A stretch of 21,684 nucleotides of DNA from contig JASHXZ010000115.1 of NCBI GenBank assembly GCA_030043285.1, positions 1-21,684 on the forward strand. Direction: 5' to 3'. The notes under the pieces were generated by a model. It worked only from the letters and a program-made list of their open reading frames with translations. It was not told the origin of the DNA and did not search any database. The stretch is from Xanthobacteraceae bacterium (lineage in GTDB: Bacteria; Pseudomonadota; Alphaproteobacteria; Rhizobiales; Xanthobacteraceae). The translations under genes were made by a program, and so were the position numbers. Shown here piece by piece: positions 15,094-21,684 of this stretch; the first letter of the stretch is position 1; every line of letters begins with the position of its first letter.

Positions 15094-17187
15094 CTAGGCC
15101 CGTCGCACCCACACCCGGTTGTCGTGGAACGCGGCGCCGCCGAACGGGGCGACGGCATCGGCGCCGGTCAGCGTATTGATGCCGCGGCCGTCCGCGTAGG
15201 CGGAATTCGGCCACAGCGATTCGGCGATCAATACGCCGCGGCATACCCCGTCGAACAGCTTGGCATGAAGCGCGACTTCGCCGCGCCTGTTGCCGAGCGT
15301 CACCCGGTCGCCGTCGGCGATGCCGACGCGCGCAGCGTCGGCGGGATGGATCATCACCTCCGGCCGCCGCTCGCGGCCGAGCGAAGTCGGCGTCTCGGTG
15401 AAGGTCGAATTGAGAAAGCCGCGCGCCGGCGAGGTGGCGAGCCGGAACGGATGCTCGGCGTCGGCCTCCTCGATCACGCCCCAATGATCGGGCAGCGATG
15501 GAATCGGCGCCGGGCGCGGCACGTTGCGGTGCCAGCGGCCGAACGGCACGTTGGACCAGTCCGGCTTGAAGCGGAATTTGCCGTCCGGATAGGCGAAGCC
15601 ATCGAGGTAATGCGCGGTGGCGAAATCCGGCTGGCAGTCGATCCAGCGGTTGGTCTCGATGTCGGCGAGCGTGCCCCAGCCCGACTTCTGCAGGGTCGCG
15701 TCGATCAGCTGGCGCGCCGTCATGGCAAAGCCGGGGTGCGCGGCACCGAGTTTTTGCGCCAACGCGCAGATCACCTCGTGATTGGAGCGGCATTCGCCAG
15801 GCGGCTCGATCAGCTTCGGGCCGAGCACAATGTATTGGCTGCCACCGGCCGTATAATAATCGTCGTGCTCCAGAAACATCGTCGCCGGCAGCACGACGTC
15901 GGCCAGCTTGGCCGTGTCGGTCATGAACTGCTCGTGCACGCAGACGAACAGATCGTCGCGGGCAAACCCGCGTTTCACTTTCTCCTGCTCGGGCGCCACC
16001 GCCACCGGATTGGTGTTCTGGATGAGCAGCGCAGTAACCGGCCCGCCGCCCTGCAGCGCCTCCTCGTCGCCGGTGAGGATCGGGCCGATGCGCGACTGAT
16101 CGAGCATGCGGATCGCCGGATCGCGCACGTCGGCACCCTCGATCAAGGTCTTGTCGAGATGAAAGATGTCGCTGTTGTTGTGAAACGCGCCGCCGCCTTC
16201 GTAGCGCCAGGCGCCGGTGACCGCGGCGATGCAGCTCGCCGCGTGCATGTTGAAGGCGCCGTTGCGCGAGCGCGAGAAGCCGTAACCGAGCCGGAAATAG
16301 GCGCGCTTGGTGTCGCCGGCGAGCCGGGCAAACGCTTCGATGGTTTCCGCCGGGCAGCCGGTAATGCGCGCCGCCCAGGCCGGATCGCGCGTGCGCAGAT
16401 GCGCGGCGAGTTCGTGCGGCGCGTCGGTGTAGCGCTCGAGATAGTCCCAGTCGGCCTTGCCGTCGCGGAACAGGCAATGCATCACCGCGCAGGCCAGCGC
16501 GCCGTCGGTGCCGGGCCGGATCAGCACCGCCAGGTCGGCCTGCTGCATGGTGGCGTTCATGTAGACGTCGACCACCACGATCTTGGCGCCGCGTTCCTTG
16601 CGGGCGCGCGTGGCGTGGGTCATGACGTTGACCTGGGTGTTGGCGGCGTTGGTGCCCCAGATCACCACCAGGTCGGACTTCGCCATTTCGCGCGGATCGG
16701 CGCCGGCGAGCTTGCCGGTGCCGGCGATGAAGCCGGTCCACGCCGGATTGACGCAGATGGTGGAGAAGAAGCCGGAATATTTTTTGGCGTGGCGCAGGCG
16801 GTTGATGCCGTCGCGCATCACGTGGCCCATGGTGCCGGCGTAATAGTAAGGCCACACCGCCTCGGAGCCGTGTTTCTGCTCGGCGCGCACGAAAGCTTCG
16901 GCGACGAGATCGAGCGCGTCGTCCCACGAGATCGGCGCGAACTCTCTGGAGCCCTTGCCGCCGACGCGCCGCAGCGGCTGCTTCAGCCGATCGGGGTGAT
17001 GCACGCGCTCGGCGTAGCGCGCCACCTTGGCGCAGATCACGCCCGCCGTGTAGCGATTGTCCGCGGCGCCGCGGATCCGCCCGATCGTGTGCGCATCGAA
17101 CACCTCGACCTCGAGCGCGCAGGTCGACGGACAATCGTGCGGGCAGGCCGAGGCGGCGATCTTCTGCGGGCGGACGGCTTGGTTCAT
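15094..17187 (-). CDS. Molybdopterin-dependent oxidoreductase (DMSO reductase / formate dehydrogenase superfamily)
   Basis: A 697-residue catalytic subunit binding Mo-bis-MGD and one [4Fe-4S] cluster. The cluster ligands are Cys15, Cys19, Cys23 and Cys52 (ACPHDCPSTCALEV, then GVICAKV). WGTNAANTQVNVM at about 177-189 is a pterin-binding stretch, and the C-terminal domain (from about 575, with FLNSTFTETPTSLGRE, then VMIHPADAARVGIADGDRV) is the usual molybdopterin-dinucleotide beta-barrel. There is no twin-arginine signal, so it is cytoplasmic. I cannot assign the protein ligand of molybdenum; the segment FSTICVNPAWTG (141-152) is where I would look. No electron-transfer or membrane subunit and no FdhD/TorD-like chaperone gene adjoins it, so the electron partner is unknown. 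It lies 61 bases after the second MetE-C-like gene and 49 before the toxin-antitoxin pair. Confidence 0.88.
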   Translation of the reverse strand: MNQAVRPQKIAASACPHDCPSTCALEVEVFDAHTIGRIRGAADNRYTAGVICAKVARYAERVHHPDRLKQPLRRVGGKGSREFAPISWDDALDLVAEAFVRAEQKHGSEAVWPYYYAGTMGHVMRDGINRLRHAKKYSGFFSTICVNPAWTGFIAGTGKLAGADPREMAKSDLVVIWGTNAANTQVNVMTHATRARKERGAKIVVVDVYMNATMQQADLAVLIRPGTDGALACAVMHCLFRDGKADWDYLERYTDAPHELAAHLRTRDPAWAARITGCPAETIEAFARLAGDTKRAYFRLGYGFSRSRNGAFNMHAASCIAAVTGAWRYEGGGAFHNNSDIFHLDKTLIEGADVRDPAIRMLDQSRIGPILTGDEEALQGGGPVTALLIQNTNPVAVAPEQEKVKRGFARDDLFVCVHEQFMTDTAKLADVVLPATMFLEHDDYYTAGGSQYIVLGPKLIEPPGECRSNHEVICALAQKLGAAHPGFAMTARQLIDATLQKSGWGTLADIETNRWIDCQPDFATAHYLDGFAYPDGKFRFKPDWSNVPFGRWHRNVPRPAPIPSLPDHWGVIEEADAEHPFRLATSPARGFLNSTFTETPTSLGRERRPEVMIHPADAARVGIADGDRVTLGNRRGEVALHAKLFDGVCRGVLIAESLWPNSAYADGRGINTLTGADAVAPFGGAAFHDNRVWVRRA

Positions 17188-17248
17188 GGCCCAAGCCTAT
17201 CAGCGTCGGGCGGCTTAGCGAAGCCCAATCCGCGTCCCGGTGGCGGGC

Positions 17249-18259
17249 TTACAACCGCGCCCGCAGCCGCTGCGCCGCTTCCACCATGACCCGCAGCTTG
17301 TCGTGCGCCAGCGCGCGGCTGATGGTCATCAGCCCGCAATCGGGCGCGAGCCACACCTGCCGCGGGTCGAGCCGTTCGAGCGCGTCGGCAACGCGGCGTT
17401 CGACCGCTTCAACCGTGGGCGCCGGCGAATCGCCCGGATCGACGCAGCCGAACATGACGATGCGGTCGCCGCAGAGCTGCAGCACCTTCGGATCGTAGGC
17501 GCTGCGGCCGAATTCGACCGTGAAGCCGCCGATGCGCGTTTGCATCAATAGCGGCAGCACGCCCTCGTATTCGTACTGATGCTGCAGCGTGCCGCCGCCC
17601 GGATAGCCGTAGCAAAGGTGCACGATGGTCGGCACCGTGATGCCGTCGAGGCAGCGGTCGAGCGCGCGGGCGCCGTAGGCGCGGACCTTGTCGTGGTAGC
17701 GCGTCATCGCCGGCTCGTCGATCTGCAGCACCGCGCAGCCGGCGTCTTGCAGGTCGCGCAGCTCGGCATTGAGCGCCGCGGCGATATCGAAGGCGAGTTC
17801 CTCTTCGTCGTCGTAGAATTCGTTGGCGGCGCTGTCGATCACCGTCATCGGCCCCGGCACCGCCATCTTCAGCGGCCGCGCCGTGTGTGTCCTGGCGACA
17901 CGCAGGTCATCGACCGCAGCCGGCCCGCGCCGCACGATCTTGCCGGTGATGCGCGGCACCAGCCGATTGGCGGCGCGGTTGCGATAGATTTCCTTGACGA
18001 CCGGATGTTCTATATCGACGCCGTCCCAGCTACCGGCGATGTGAAAAATGAAAGTCGCCCGCCGCATCTCGCCGTCAGTCAAAATATCGAGCCCGAGCGC
18101 TTCCTGCTCGCGAATGACGAGCGCCATGGCATCGTCCATAGCCTTCCGCAGCGCATCGCCCTCAAGCCGAAACGTAAGCTGATTGCGCTTGGTCTGCGCA
18201 AGCCAACTCGGCCGCGGAAAGCTGCCGACGCTGGTCGTGGTGAGTGGGCCGAACGGCAT
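17249..18259 (-). CDS. Second cobalamin-independent methionine synthase (MetE C-terminal domain)-like protein
   Basis: A 336-residue zinc TIM-barrel protein of the MetE C-terminal group. Visible marks are TTSVGSFPRP near the start, ILTDGEMRR (59-67), the LQIDEPAMTR strand (178-187) and the zinc ligands His214, Cys216 (IVHLCYGYP), Glu249 (FTVEFGRS) and Cys308 (LAPDCGLMT). The N-terminal half of complete MetE is missing, as in the protein at 1504-2631; the two differ in length and over most loops and are old paralogues or separately acquired. AAGGA lies six bases before the ATG. It is probably a thiol methyltransferase whose methyl donor and acceptor are unknown; its position upstream of the molybdopterin gene on the same strand suggests possible co-transcription. 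Confidence 0.87.
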   Translation of the reverse strand: MPFGPLTTTSVGSFPRPSWLAQTKRNQLTFRLEGDALRKAMDDAMALVIREQEALGLDILTDGEMRRATFIFHIAGSWDGVDIEHPVVKEIYRNRAANRLVPRITGKIVRRGPAAVDDLRVARTHTARPLKMAVPGPMTVIDSAANEFYDDEEELAFDIAAALNAELRDLQDAGCAVLQIDEPAMTRYHDKVRAYGARALDRCLDGITVPTIVHLCYGYPGGGTLQHQYEYEGVLPLLMQTRIGGFTVEFGRSAYDPKVLQLCGDRIVMFGCVDPGDSPAPTVEAVERRVADALERLDPRQVWLAPDCGLMTISRALAHDKLRVMVEAAQRLRARL

Positions 18260-18401
18260 GGCATTCCTTGGTCTCGCGATTACGGCGAGGATTGTCGATT
18301 GTAGCGAAACCGAGGACTGGCGCTAAAGGCAATTGGCTCGTCCCACAAACCCGCTAAAAGCTGAAACCCGCGCCCAATGGGCTCATCGGCTGATGCAGGA
18401 G

Positions 18402-18431
18402 TTGTGCACACGCGTCGTTTCCACCTATTCT
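18402..18431 (+). promoter_or_regulatory. Candidate promoter of the TPR gene
   Basis: TTGTGC (18402-18407) and TATTCT (18426-18431) stand 18 bases apart. The match is moderate. Its position, 25 bases ahead of the GTG at 18456, fits that start and not the upstream TTG at 18333 or ATG at 18393, which would lie before the transcript start. Confidence 0.35.
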
Positions 18432-18455
18432 ATTTCGCAGGGAAAGGCCGGCGCT

Positions 18456-20156
18456 GTGATCGAGTCGAGCTTTATTTGGAAAATTGCGGAGTTCGTGCTT
18501 AGTCGGCTCGGGGGGCCGATCTGGGACGCTTTTCTGCGCAGACGCGCGCGGAACCTGATTCGCGCTTCCTTCGGTAAACTCAGCATCATGTTAGCCCGCC
18601 TTGACGGCGATACTGAGGCCGGCTCGCTGCGGGAAACGGTGCGCGAAACGATCCGGCGTGAGTTTGGCGATGCCGTACAGATTACGACTTGGCCCGAGGC
18701 GCTGCGCATCGGCGAGGGACACGAATACGATGTGGAACGCGGGGCCTACAGAACCGCGCAAAATTGGCTGGAGCAAAAGAACTGCGACCTGCTCATCTGG
18801 GGCCGGGTTAAGGGGGAAAATGTCCTTTCGCTGCGGTTCACCGTCGCCCAAATCGGCAGCGATGACTCCGAGACCTATAGGTTGACAGAAACGTTTGATT
18901 TGCCGGCGAGCTTTATATCCAAACTTGGCAACGCGATTGCGGCTAGCGTCACCCTAAGCGTGGCGCCAGCGGTCGAGAATAGGGGCCAGTATCTGGTGCC
19001 TTTGATGCGAGCTACGGCTGAGCGGTTTGAGTTGATCCTCGGGCGCCTCAACGCTGGCTTCGACCCTGACGCCCGCGCCTCCTTGTATCATAGCTATGCG
19101 TTAACGCGATCCATCATCGGCGAGCAGGCGGGATCAAATGGCGAGTTAACCCAGGCCGTCGCGGCCTTTGGTGAGGCCTTGAAGGAATGGACGCGCGAGC
19201 GTGTGCCGCTGCAATGGGCAACGACCCAGAACAATCTCGGCAACGCGCTTAGCCGCCTCGGCGAGCGCGAGAACGGCACCGCGCGGCTGGAGGAAGCGGT
19301 GGCGGCCTATCGGGAGGCGTTGAAGGAATACACGCGAGAGCGCGTGCCGCTGCAATGGGCAACGACCCAGAACAATCTCGGCAGCGCGCTTAGCCGCCTC
19401 GGCGAGCGCGAGAGCGGCACCGCGCGGCTGGAGGAAGCGGTGGCGGCCTATCGGGAGGCGTTAAAGGAGCGCACGCGAGAGCGTGTGCCGCTGGATTGGG
19501 CGATGACCCAGAACAATCTCGGCAGCGCGCTTAGGAACCTCGGCGAGCGCGAGAGCGGCACCGCGCGGCTGGAGGAAGCGGTGGCGGCCTATCGGGAGGC
19601 GTTGAAGGAATACACGCGCGAGCGTGTGCCGCTGCAATGGGCGATGACCGAGAACAATCTCGGCAACGCGCTTACGAGCCTCGGCGAGCGCGAGAGCGGC
19701 ACCGCGCGGCTCGAGGAAGCGGTGGCGGCCTATCGGGAGGCGTTGAAGGAATACACGCGCGAGCGTGTGCCGCTGGATTGGGCGATGACCCAGAACAATC
19801 TCGGCAACGCGCTTACGAGCCTCGGCGAGCGCGAGAGCGGCACCGCGCGGCTGGAGGAAGCGGTGGCGGCCTATCGGGAGGCGTTGAAGGAATACACGCG
19901 CGAGCGTGCGCCGCTGCAATGGGCGATGACCCAGAACAATCTCGGCAGCGCGCTTAGGAATTTCGGCGAGCGCGAGAGCGGCACCGCTCTGCTGGAAGAA
20001 GCTGTTGACACCTATCGCAAAGCGCTTGCGGTTTTGAAACCGTCAGGAGCGGACCATTATGTTGGGATAGTGCAAGACAATCTTGCGAGGGTTGAGGCAT
20101 TGCTCTCGCAGCGTCAGGCGAAACCGGCGACCGCAACGAAGGAGACGAAGCCATGA
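18456..20156 (+). CDS. Tetratricopeptide-repeat protein with unrecognised N-terminal domain
   Basis: A 566-residue protein, probably cytoplasmic, expected to bind other proteins through a TPR superhelix. I take the GTG at 18456, which has GGGAAAGG upstream and a possible promoter before that; the frame is open back to a TTG at 18333, adding 41 residues. Residues 1-30 are amphipathic (SSFIWKIAEFVLSRLGGPIW) and then basic (RRRARNLIR). Residues about 100-185 form an alpha/beta-looking domain (CDLLIWGRVKGENVLSLRF) I cannot name. From 231 to 512 run six 47-residue units with the pattern EEAVAAYREALKEYTRERV, then PLQWATTQNNLGNAL; a seventh, divergent unit (513-549) caps the array. Each unit is one TPR helix pair with a longer linker. 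It ends in an ATGA overlap with the quinone oxidoreductase gene. Confidence 0.8.
   Translation: MIESSFIWKIAEFVLSRLGGPIWDAFLRRRARNLIRASFGKLSIMLARLDGDTEAGSLRETVRETIRREFGDAVQITTWPEALRIGEGHEYDVERGAYRTAQNWLEQKNCDLLIWGRVKGENVLSLRFTVAQIGSDDSETYRLTETFDLPASFISKLGNAIAASVTLSVAPAVENRGQYLVPLMRATAERFELILGRLNAGFDPDARASLYHSYALTRSIIGEQAGSNGELTQAVAAFGEALKEWTRERVPLQWATTQNNLGNALSRLGERENGTARLEEAVAAYREALKEYTRERVPLQWATTQNNLGSALSRLGERESGTARLEEAVAAYREALKERTRERVPLDWAMTQNNLGSALRNLGERESGTARLEEAVAAYREALKEYTRERVPLQWAMTENNLGNALTSLGERESGTARLEEAVAAYREALKEYTRERVPLDWAMTQNNLGNALTSLGERESGTARLEEAVAAYREALKEYTRERAPLQWAMTQNNLGSALRNFGERESGTALLEEAVDTYRKALAVLKPSGADHYVGIVQDNLARVEALLSQRQAKPATATKETKP
19146..20100 (+). repeat. Tandem array of 141-base units inside the TPR gene
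   Basis: Units begin at 19146, 19287, 19428, 19569, 19710 and 19851, exactly 141 bases apart, with a diverged seventh at 19992. Units two to six are almost identical at the DNA level, including third codon positions (for example GCGGTGGCGGCCTATCGGGA recurs unchanged). Changes cluster in three spots: Gln/Asp after VPL, the Thr/Met and Gln/Glu around the WA(T/M)T(Q/E)NN block, and the Asn/Ser-Ala-Leu-x-x stretch. This points to recent duplication or gene conversion rather than ancient repeats. Confidence 0.92.
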
Positions 20157-21127
20157 AGGCCGCAGTTTTGGGCGAGAACGGGATTGAAGTTCGCGACATC
20201 GCGAAACCTTCGCCGGCGCCAAATGAAGTTTTGATCCGCGTGCGCGCGTCGAGCCTCAATCGCGCCGATCTGATCGTGGCGTCGGGCCAGCCGCACGGCC
20301 GGGTCGGCGGCGTCGGCGCTCGCATCGGCCTCGAATGCGCCGGCGAGATCGAGGCGGTCGGCAGCGCGGTCAAGGATTTCAAAGCCGGCGACCGCGTCAT
20401 GGCCTCGGCGCCGGGCGGCTTCACCGAATACGCCGTCACCGACGCGGGCCGCGTCCATCGCATTCCCGGCAACAACATGAGCTATGAGCAGGCGGCGTGC
20501 TTTCCGGTAGCGCTGCAGACCATGCACAATGCGGTGGCCACCGCCGGGCGGCTGAAGCGCGGCGAGACGCTGCTGATCCAGGGCGCCAGCTCCGGGGTCG
20601 GCCTGATGGGCATGCAGATCGGCAAAGTGTTGGGCGCGTCGCTGGTGCTGGGTTCATCGACCAACGCGCAACGCCGCGCGCGGCTTGCCGAGTACGGCTG
20701 CGACGTCGCGATCGATACCGGCAAGCCGGACTGGCCGGAGGACGTGAAAAAGGCGACCGACGGCAAAGGCGTCGACCTTATCGTCGACATGGTCTCGGCG
20801 CCGGTCGCCAACGGCAATCTCGAAGCGGCGAAAATTCTCGGCCGCATCGTCAATGTCGGCCGGCTTGGCGGCAATAAGGGCGAGTTCGACTTCGACAAGC
20901 ACGCGCTCAAGCGCGTCGACTATATCGGCGTCACGTTCCGCACCCGCTCGCCCGAGGAGGTGCGCGAAATCGTGCGGGCGATGCGCGCCGATCTGTGGCC
21001 GGCGGTCGAGAACGGCAAGCTGACGCTGCCGATCTACAAGACCTACAAGCTCGCCGACATCGCCGAGGCGCTTTCGGTGATGCGGGCCAACCAGCACTTC
21101 GGCAAGATCGTCATCAGCGTGGCGTGA
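20153..21127 (+). CDS. NADPH:quinone oxidoreductase-like zinc-independent MDR family enzyme
   Basis: A 324-residue medium-chain dehydrogenase/reductase of the quinone oxidoreductase group. The N-terminal GroES-like domain runs from MKAAVLGENGIEVRD through SLNRADLIVASGQ (35-46) and LECAGEIEAVG (60-70). The nucleotide-binding motif GASSGVG lies at 144-150. The cysteines of catalytic zinc alcohol dehydrogenases are absent at the usual sites, so reduction of quinones or enones with NADPH is more likely than alcohol oxidation. Length is typical. Its ATG overlaps the TPR gene's TGA (ATGA at 20153-20156), with GGAG eight bases upstream, so the two are translationally coupled. It is cytoplasmic. A nested palindromic repeat follows the stop at once. 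Confidence 0.9.
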   Translation: MKAAVLGENGIEVRDIAKPSPAPNEVLIRVRASSLNRADLIVASGQPHGRVGGVGARIGLECAGEIEAVGSAVKDFKAGDRVMASAPGGFTEYAVTDAGRVHRIPGNNMSYEQAACFPVALQTMHNAVATAGRLKRGETLLIQGASSGVGLMGMQIGKVLGASLVLGSSTNAQRRARLAEYGCDVAIDTGKPDWPEDVKKATDGKGVDLIVDMVSAPVANGNLEAAKILGRIVNVGRLGGNKGEFDFDKHALKRVDYIGVTFRTRSPEEVREIVRAMRADLWPAVENGKLTLPIYKTYKLADIAEALSVMRANQHFGKIVISVA

Positions 21128-21128
21128 G

Positions 21129-21285
21129 CCGTCATTGCGAGGAGCCAACGGGTCCGGCCCGAAGTGGCCGGCCCGATGACAAGCTCCGCGACGAAGCAAT
21201 CCAGAACCCCCTCCCTAGCCCTCCCCCGCAAGCGGGGGAGGGAAGGGTGGGGGATTGGATTGCTTCGCTTCGCTCGCAATGACGA
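21129..21285. repeat. Composite palindromic intergenic repeat
   Basis: Perfect 12-base inverted ends CGTCATTGCGAG (21130-21141) and CTCGCAATGACG (21273-21284) enclose a second perfect 11-base pair, GAAGCAATCCA (21193-21203) and TGGATTGCTTC (21256-21266). The left half has its own hairpin, CCGGCC/GGCCGG. Elements with these ends are frequent in Bradyrhizobium-like genomes (recalled, not searched). It fills the space between the convergent quinone oxidoreductase and Kir channel genes and could fold into a long cruciform or bidirectional RNA hairpin. Confidence 0.8.
21206..21253. repeat. C/G-rich hairpin nested inside the composite repeat
   Basis: CTCCCCCGC (21221-21229) and GCGGGGGAG (21232-21240) make a perfect nine-base-pair stem with a two-base AA loop, flanked by CCCTCCCTAG on the left and GGAAGGGTGG on the right. 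This is a different repeat from the one around it and looks inserted into its centre. The same short motif is widespread between alphaproteobacterial genes (recalled, not searched). It may act as a transcription stop for both convergent genes, though no T-run follows. Confidence 0.65.
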
Positions 21286-21337
21286 GCGGTTGATCGACCT
21301 AAAAATCGTGATGCTCTAATAAGTTTTGATTTCGCGG

Positions 21338-21684
21338 CTACCTTTCCTCCGCCACCACCTCGTGGAATTTGGTGTAGTCGAGCACGAGGCGACCCTTGGC
21401 GGAGGTGCTGGTGATGTCGCGATAGCGGTGCTGCCAGCGAATGTCCTGTCGCGAATAAATCTGGCGGGCATAGAGCCGCTGCGCCGAATTGTCGTCGACG
21501 CCGTCGACGTTGAGGATCAGCGTGCCTTCGGCAGCGACGAAATCGTCGGCGGTCAGGCCGTAGAACGCGCTGGTCTTGTCGATGACGTGCAGCAGCGTCC
21601 AGCTCAGCGAAAACATCGGATGCTCGCGGCGCTCGAGCTTTAGTTCGTAGTAGCGCCGGAATTGGTCGCGTTCCTTGGTGTTCT
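21338..21684 (-). CDS. Inward-rectifier potassium channel (KirBac-type), C-terminal part
   Basis: The frame enters from the right edge and ends at 21338, giving the last 115 or so residues. The sequence FRRYYELKLERREHPMFSLS, then WTLLHVIDKTSAFYGLT, matches the cytoplasmic immunoglobulin-like domain of prokaryotic Kir channels, followed by LILNVDGVDDNSAQRLYARQ with its expected beta strands. The pore (TVGYG-type) and both membrane helices must lie outside the window. An internal ATG at 21616 would give only 92 residues and cut the domain, so it is not the start. The real protein would be a tetrameric inner-membrane K+ channel. Confidence 0.85.
   Translation of the reverse strand, partial: NTKERDQFRRYYELKLERREHPMFSLSWTLLHVIDKTSAFYGLTADDFVAAEGTLILNVDGVDDNSAQRLYARQIYSRQDIRWQHRYRDITSTSAKGRLVLDYTKFHEVVAEER

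Noticed and set aside
15082..17289. A 735-codon open frame on the plus strand and a 711-codon one (15059-17194) in another minus frame
   Set aside because: Both are shadows of the molybdopterin gene in GC-rich DNA. Their residues are low-complexity arginine, alanine and glycine, with no family motif, while the 697-residue frame has cysteine and pterin motifs.
19461..19919. Minus-strand repetitive frame of 152 codons and plus-strand frame at 19637-19957
   Set aside because: Because the 141-base unit is a multiple of three, every frame of the array is open and repetitive; only the TPR frame continues through the non-repetitive flanks.
19146..20100. The regular repeats as a CRISPR array
   Set aside because: Units are 141 bases without spacers and keep one long reading frame with TPR pattern; no cas genes are near.

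Overview
The window looks like a piece of chromosome from a high-GC alphaproteobacterium, most likely in the Hyphomicrobiales (Bradyrhizobium / Xanthobacteraceae-like). The reasons are the GC-rich third positions with long antisense shadow ORFs, the tripartite-tricarboxylate-type (Bug) binding protein, the TPR-repeat gene style, and two kinds of palindromic intergenic repeat typical of that order. No RNA gene, CRISPR array, transposase or phage gene is visible. Both ends cut genes: a VOC/extradiol-dioxygenase-like gene at the left and an inward-rectifier K+ channel (Kir) gene at the right.

Layout. (i) 1-3676: VOC fragment, palindromic repeat, a Bug-type periplasmic binding protein, a divergent MetE-C-like methyltransferase, and a convergent AI-2E-family membrane protein. 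(ii) 3799-11470: a metabolic block. On the minus strand are an MFS organic-acid-type transporter, an ACMSD-like amidohydrolase, an NMT1/SsuA-like binding protein with a Tat signal, a LivK-like binding protein and a phytoene-dehydrogenase-like FAD oxidoreductase. A second ACMSD-like amidohydrolase is read divergently from a near-consensus promoter. This reads as uptake and degradation of small organic or aromatic acids, but the substrate cannot be named. (iii) 11471-13304: a 316-base gap with promoter-like and hairpin sequences, then a phospholipase C/acid-phosphatase-family enzyme that has no signal peptide. (iv) 13390-18259, all minus: a PEP-mutase/isocitrate-lyase family enzyme, a VapBC-type toxin-antitoxin pair with a promoter buried in two perfect palindromes, a cytoplasmic molybdopterin oxidoreductase, and a second MetE-C-like protein. 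(v) 18402-21127: a TPR protein built from six nearly identical 141-base units, translationally coupled by an ATGA overlap to an NADPH:quinone-oxidoreductase-like enzyme. (vi) 21129-21684: a nested palindromic repeat and the end of the Kir channel gene.

Most genes belong to recognisable families, and I do not see a complete, clearly new multi-gene system. The places most worth a second look are the TPR-quinone oxidoreductase pair with its unrecognised N-terminal domain, the apparently leaderless and doubly palindromic antitoxin promoter, the signal-less phosphoesterase with an arginine-rich tail, and the amidohydrolase-MFS divergon. Several starts were chosen from Shine-Dalgarno and promoter position rather than the longest frame (1349, 1504, 3676, 6681, 7783, 10265, 10439, 14259, 15044, 18456). 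All functional calls come from reading motifs by eye; no database search was run.
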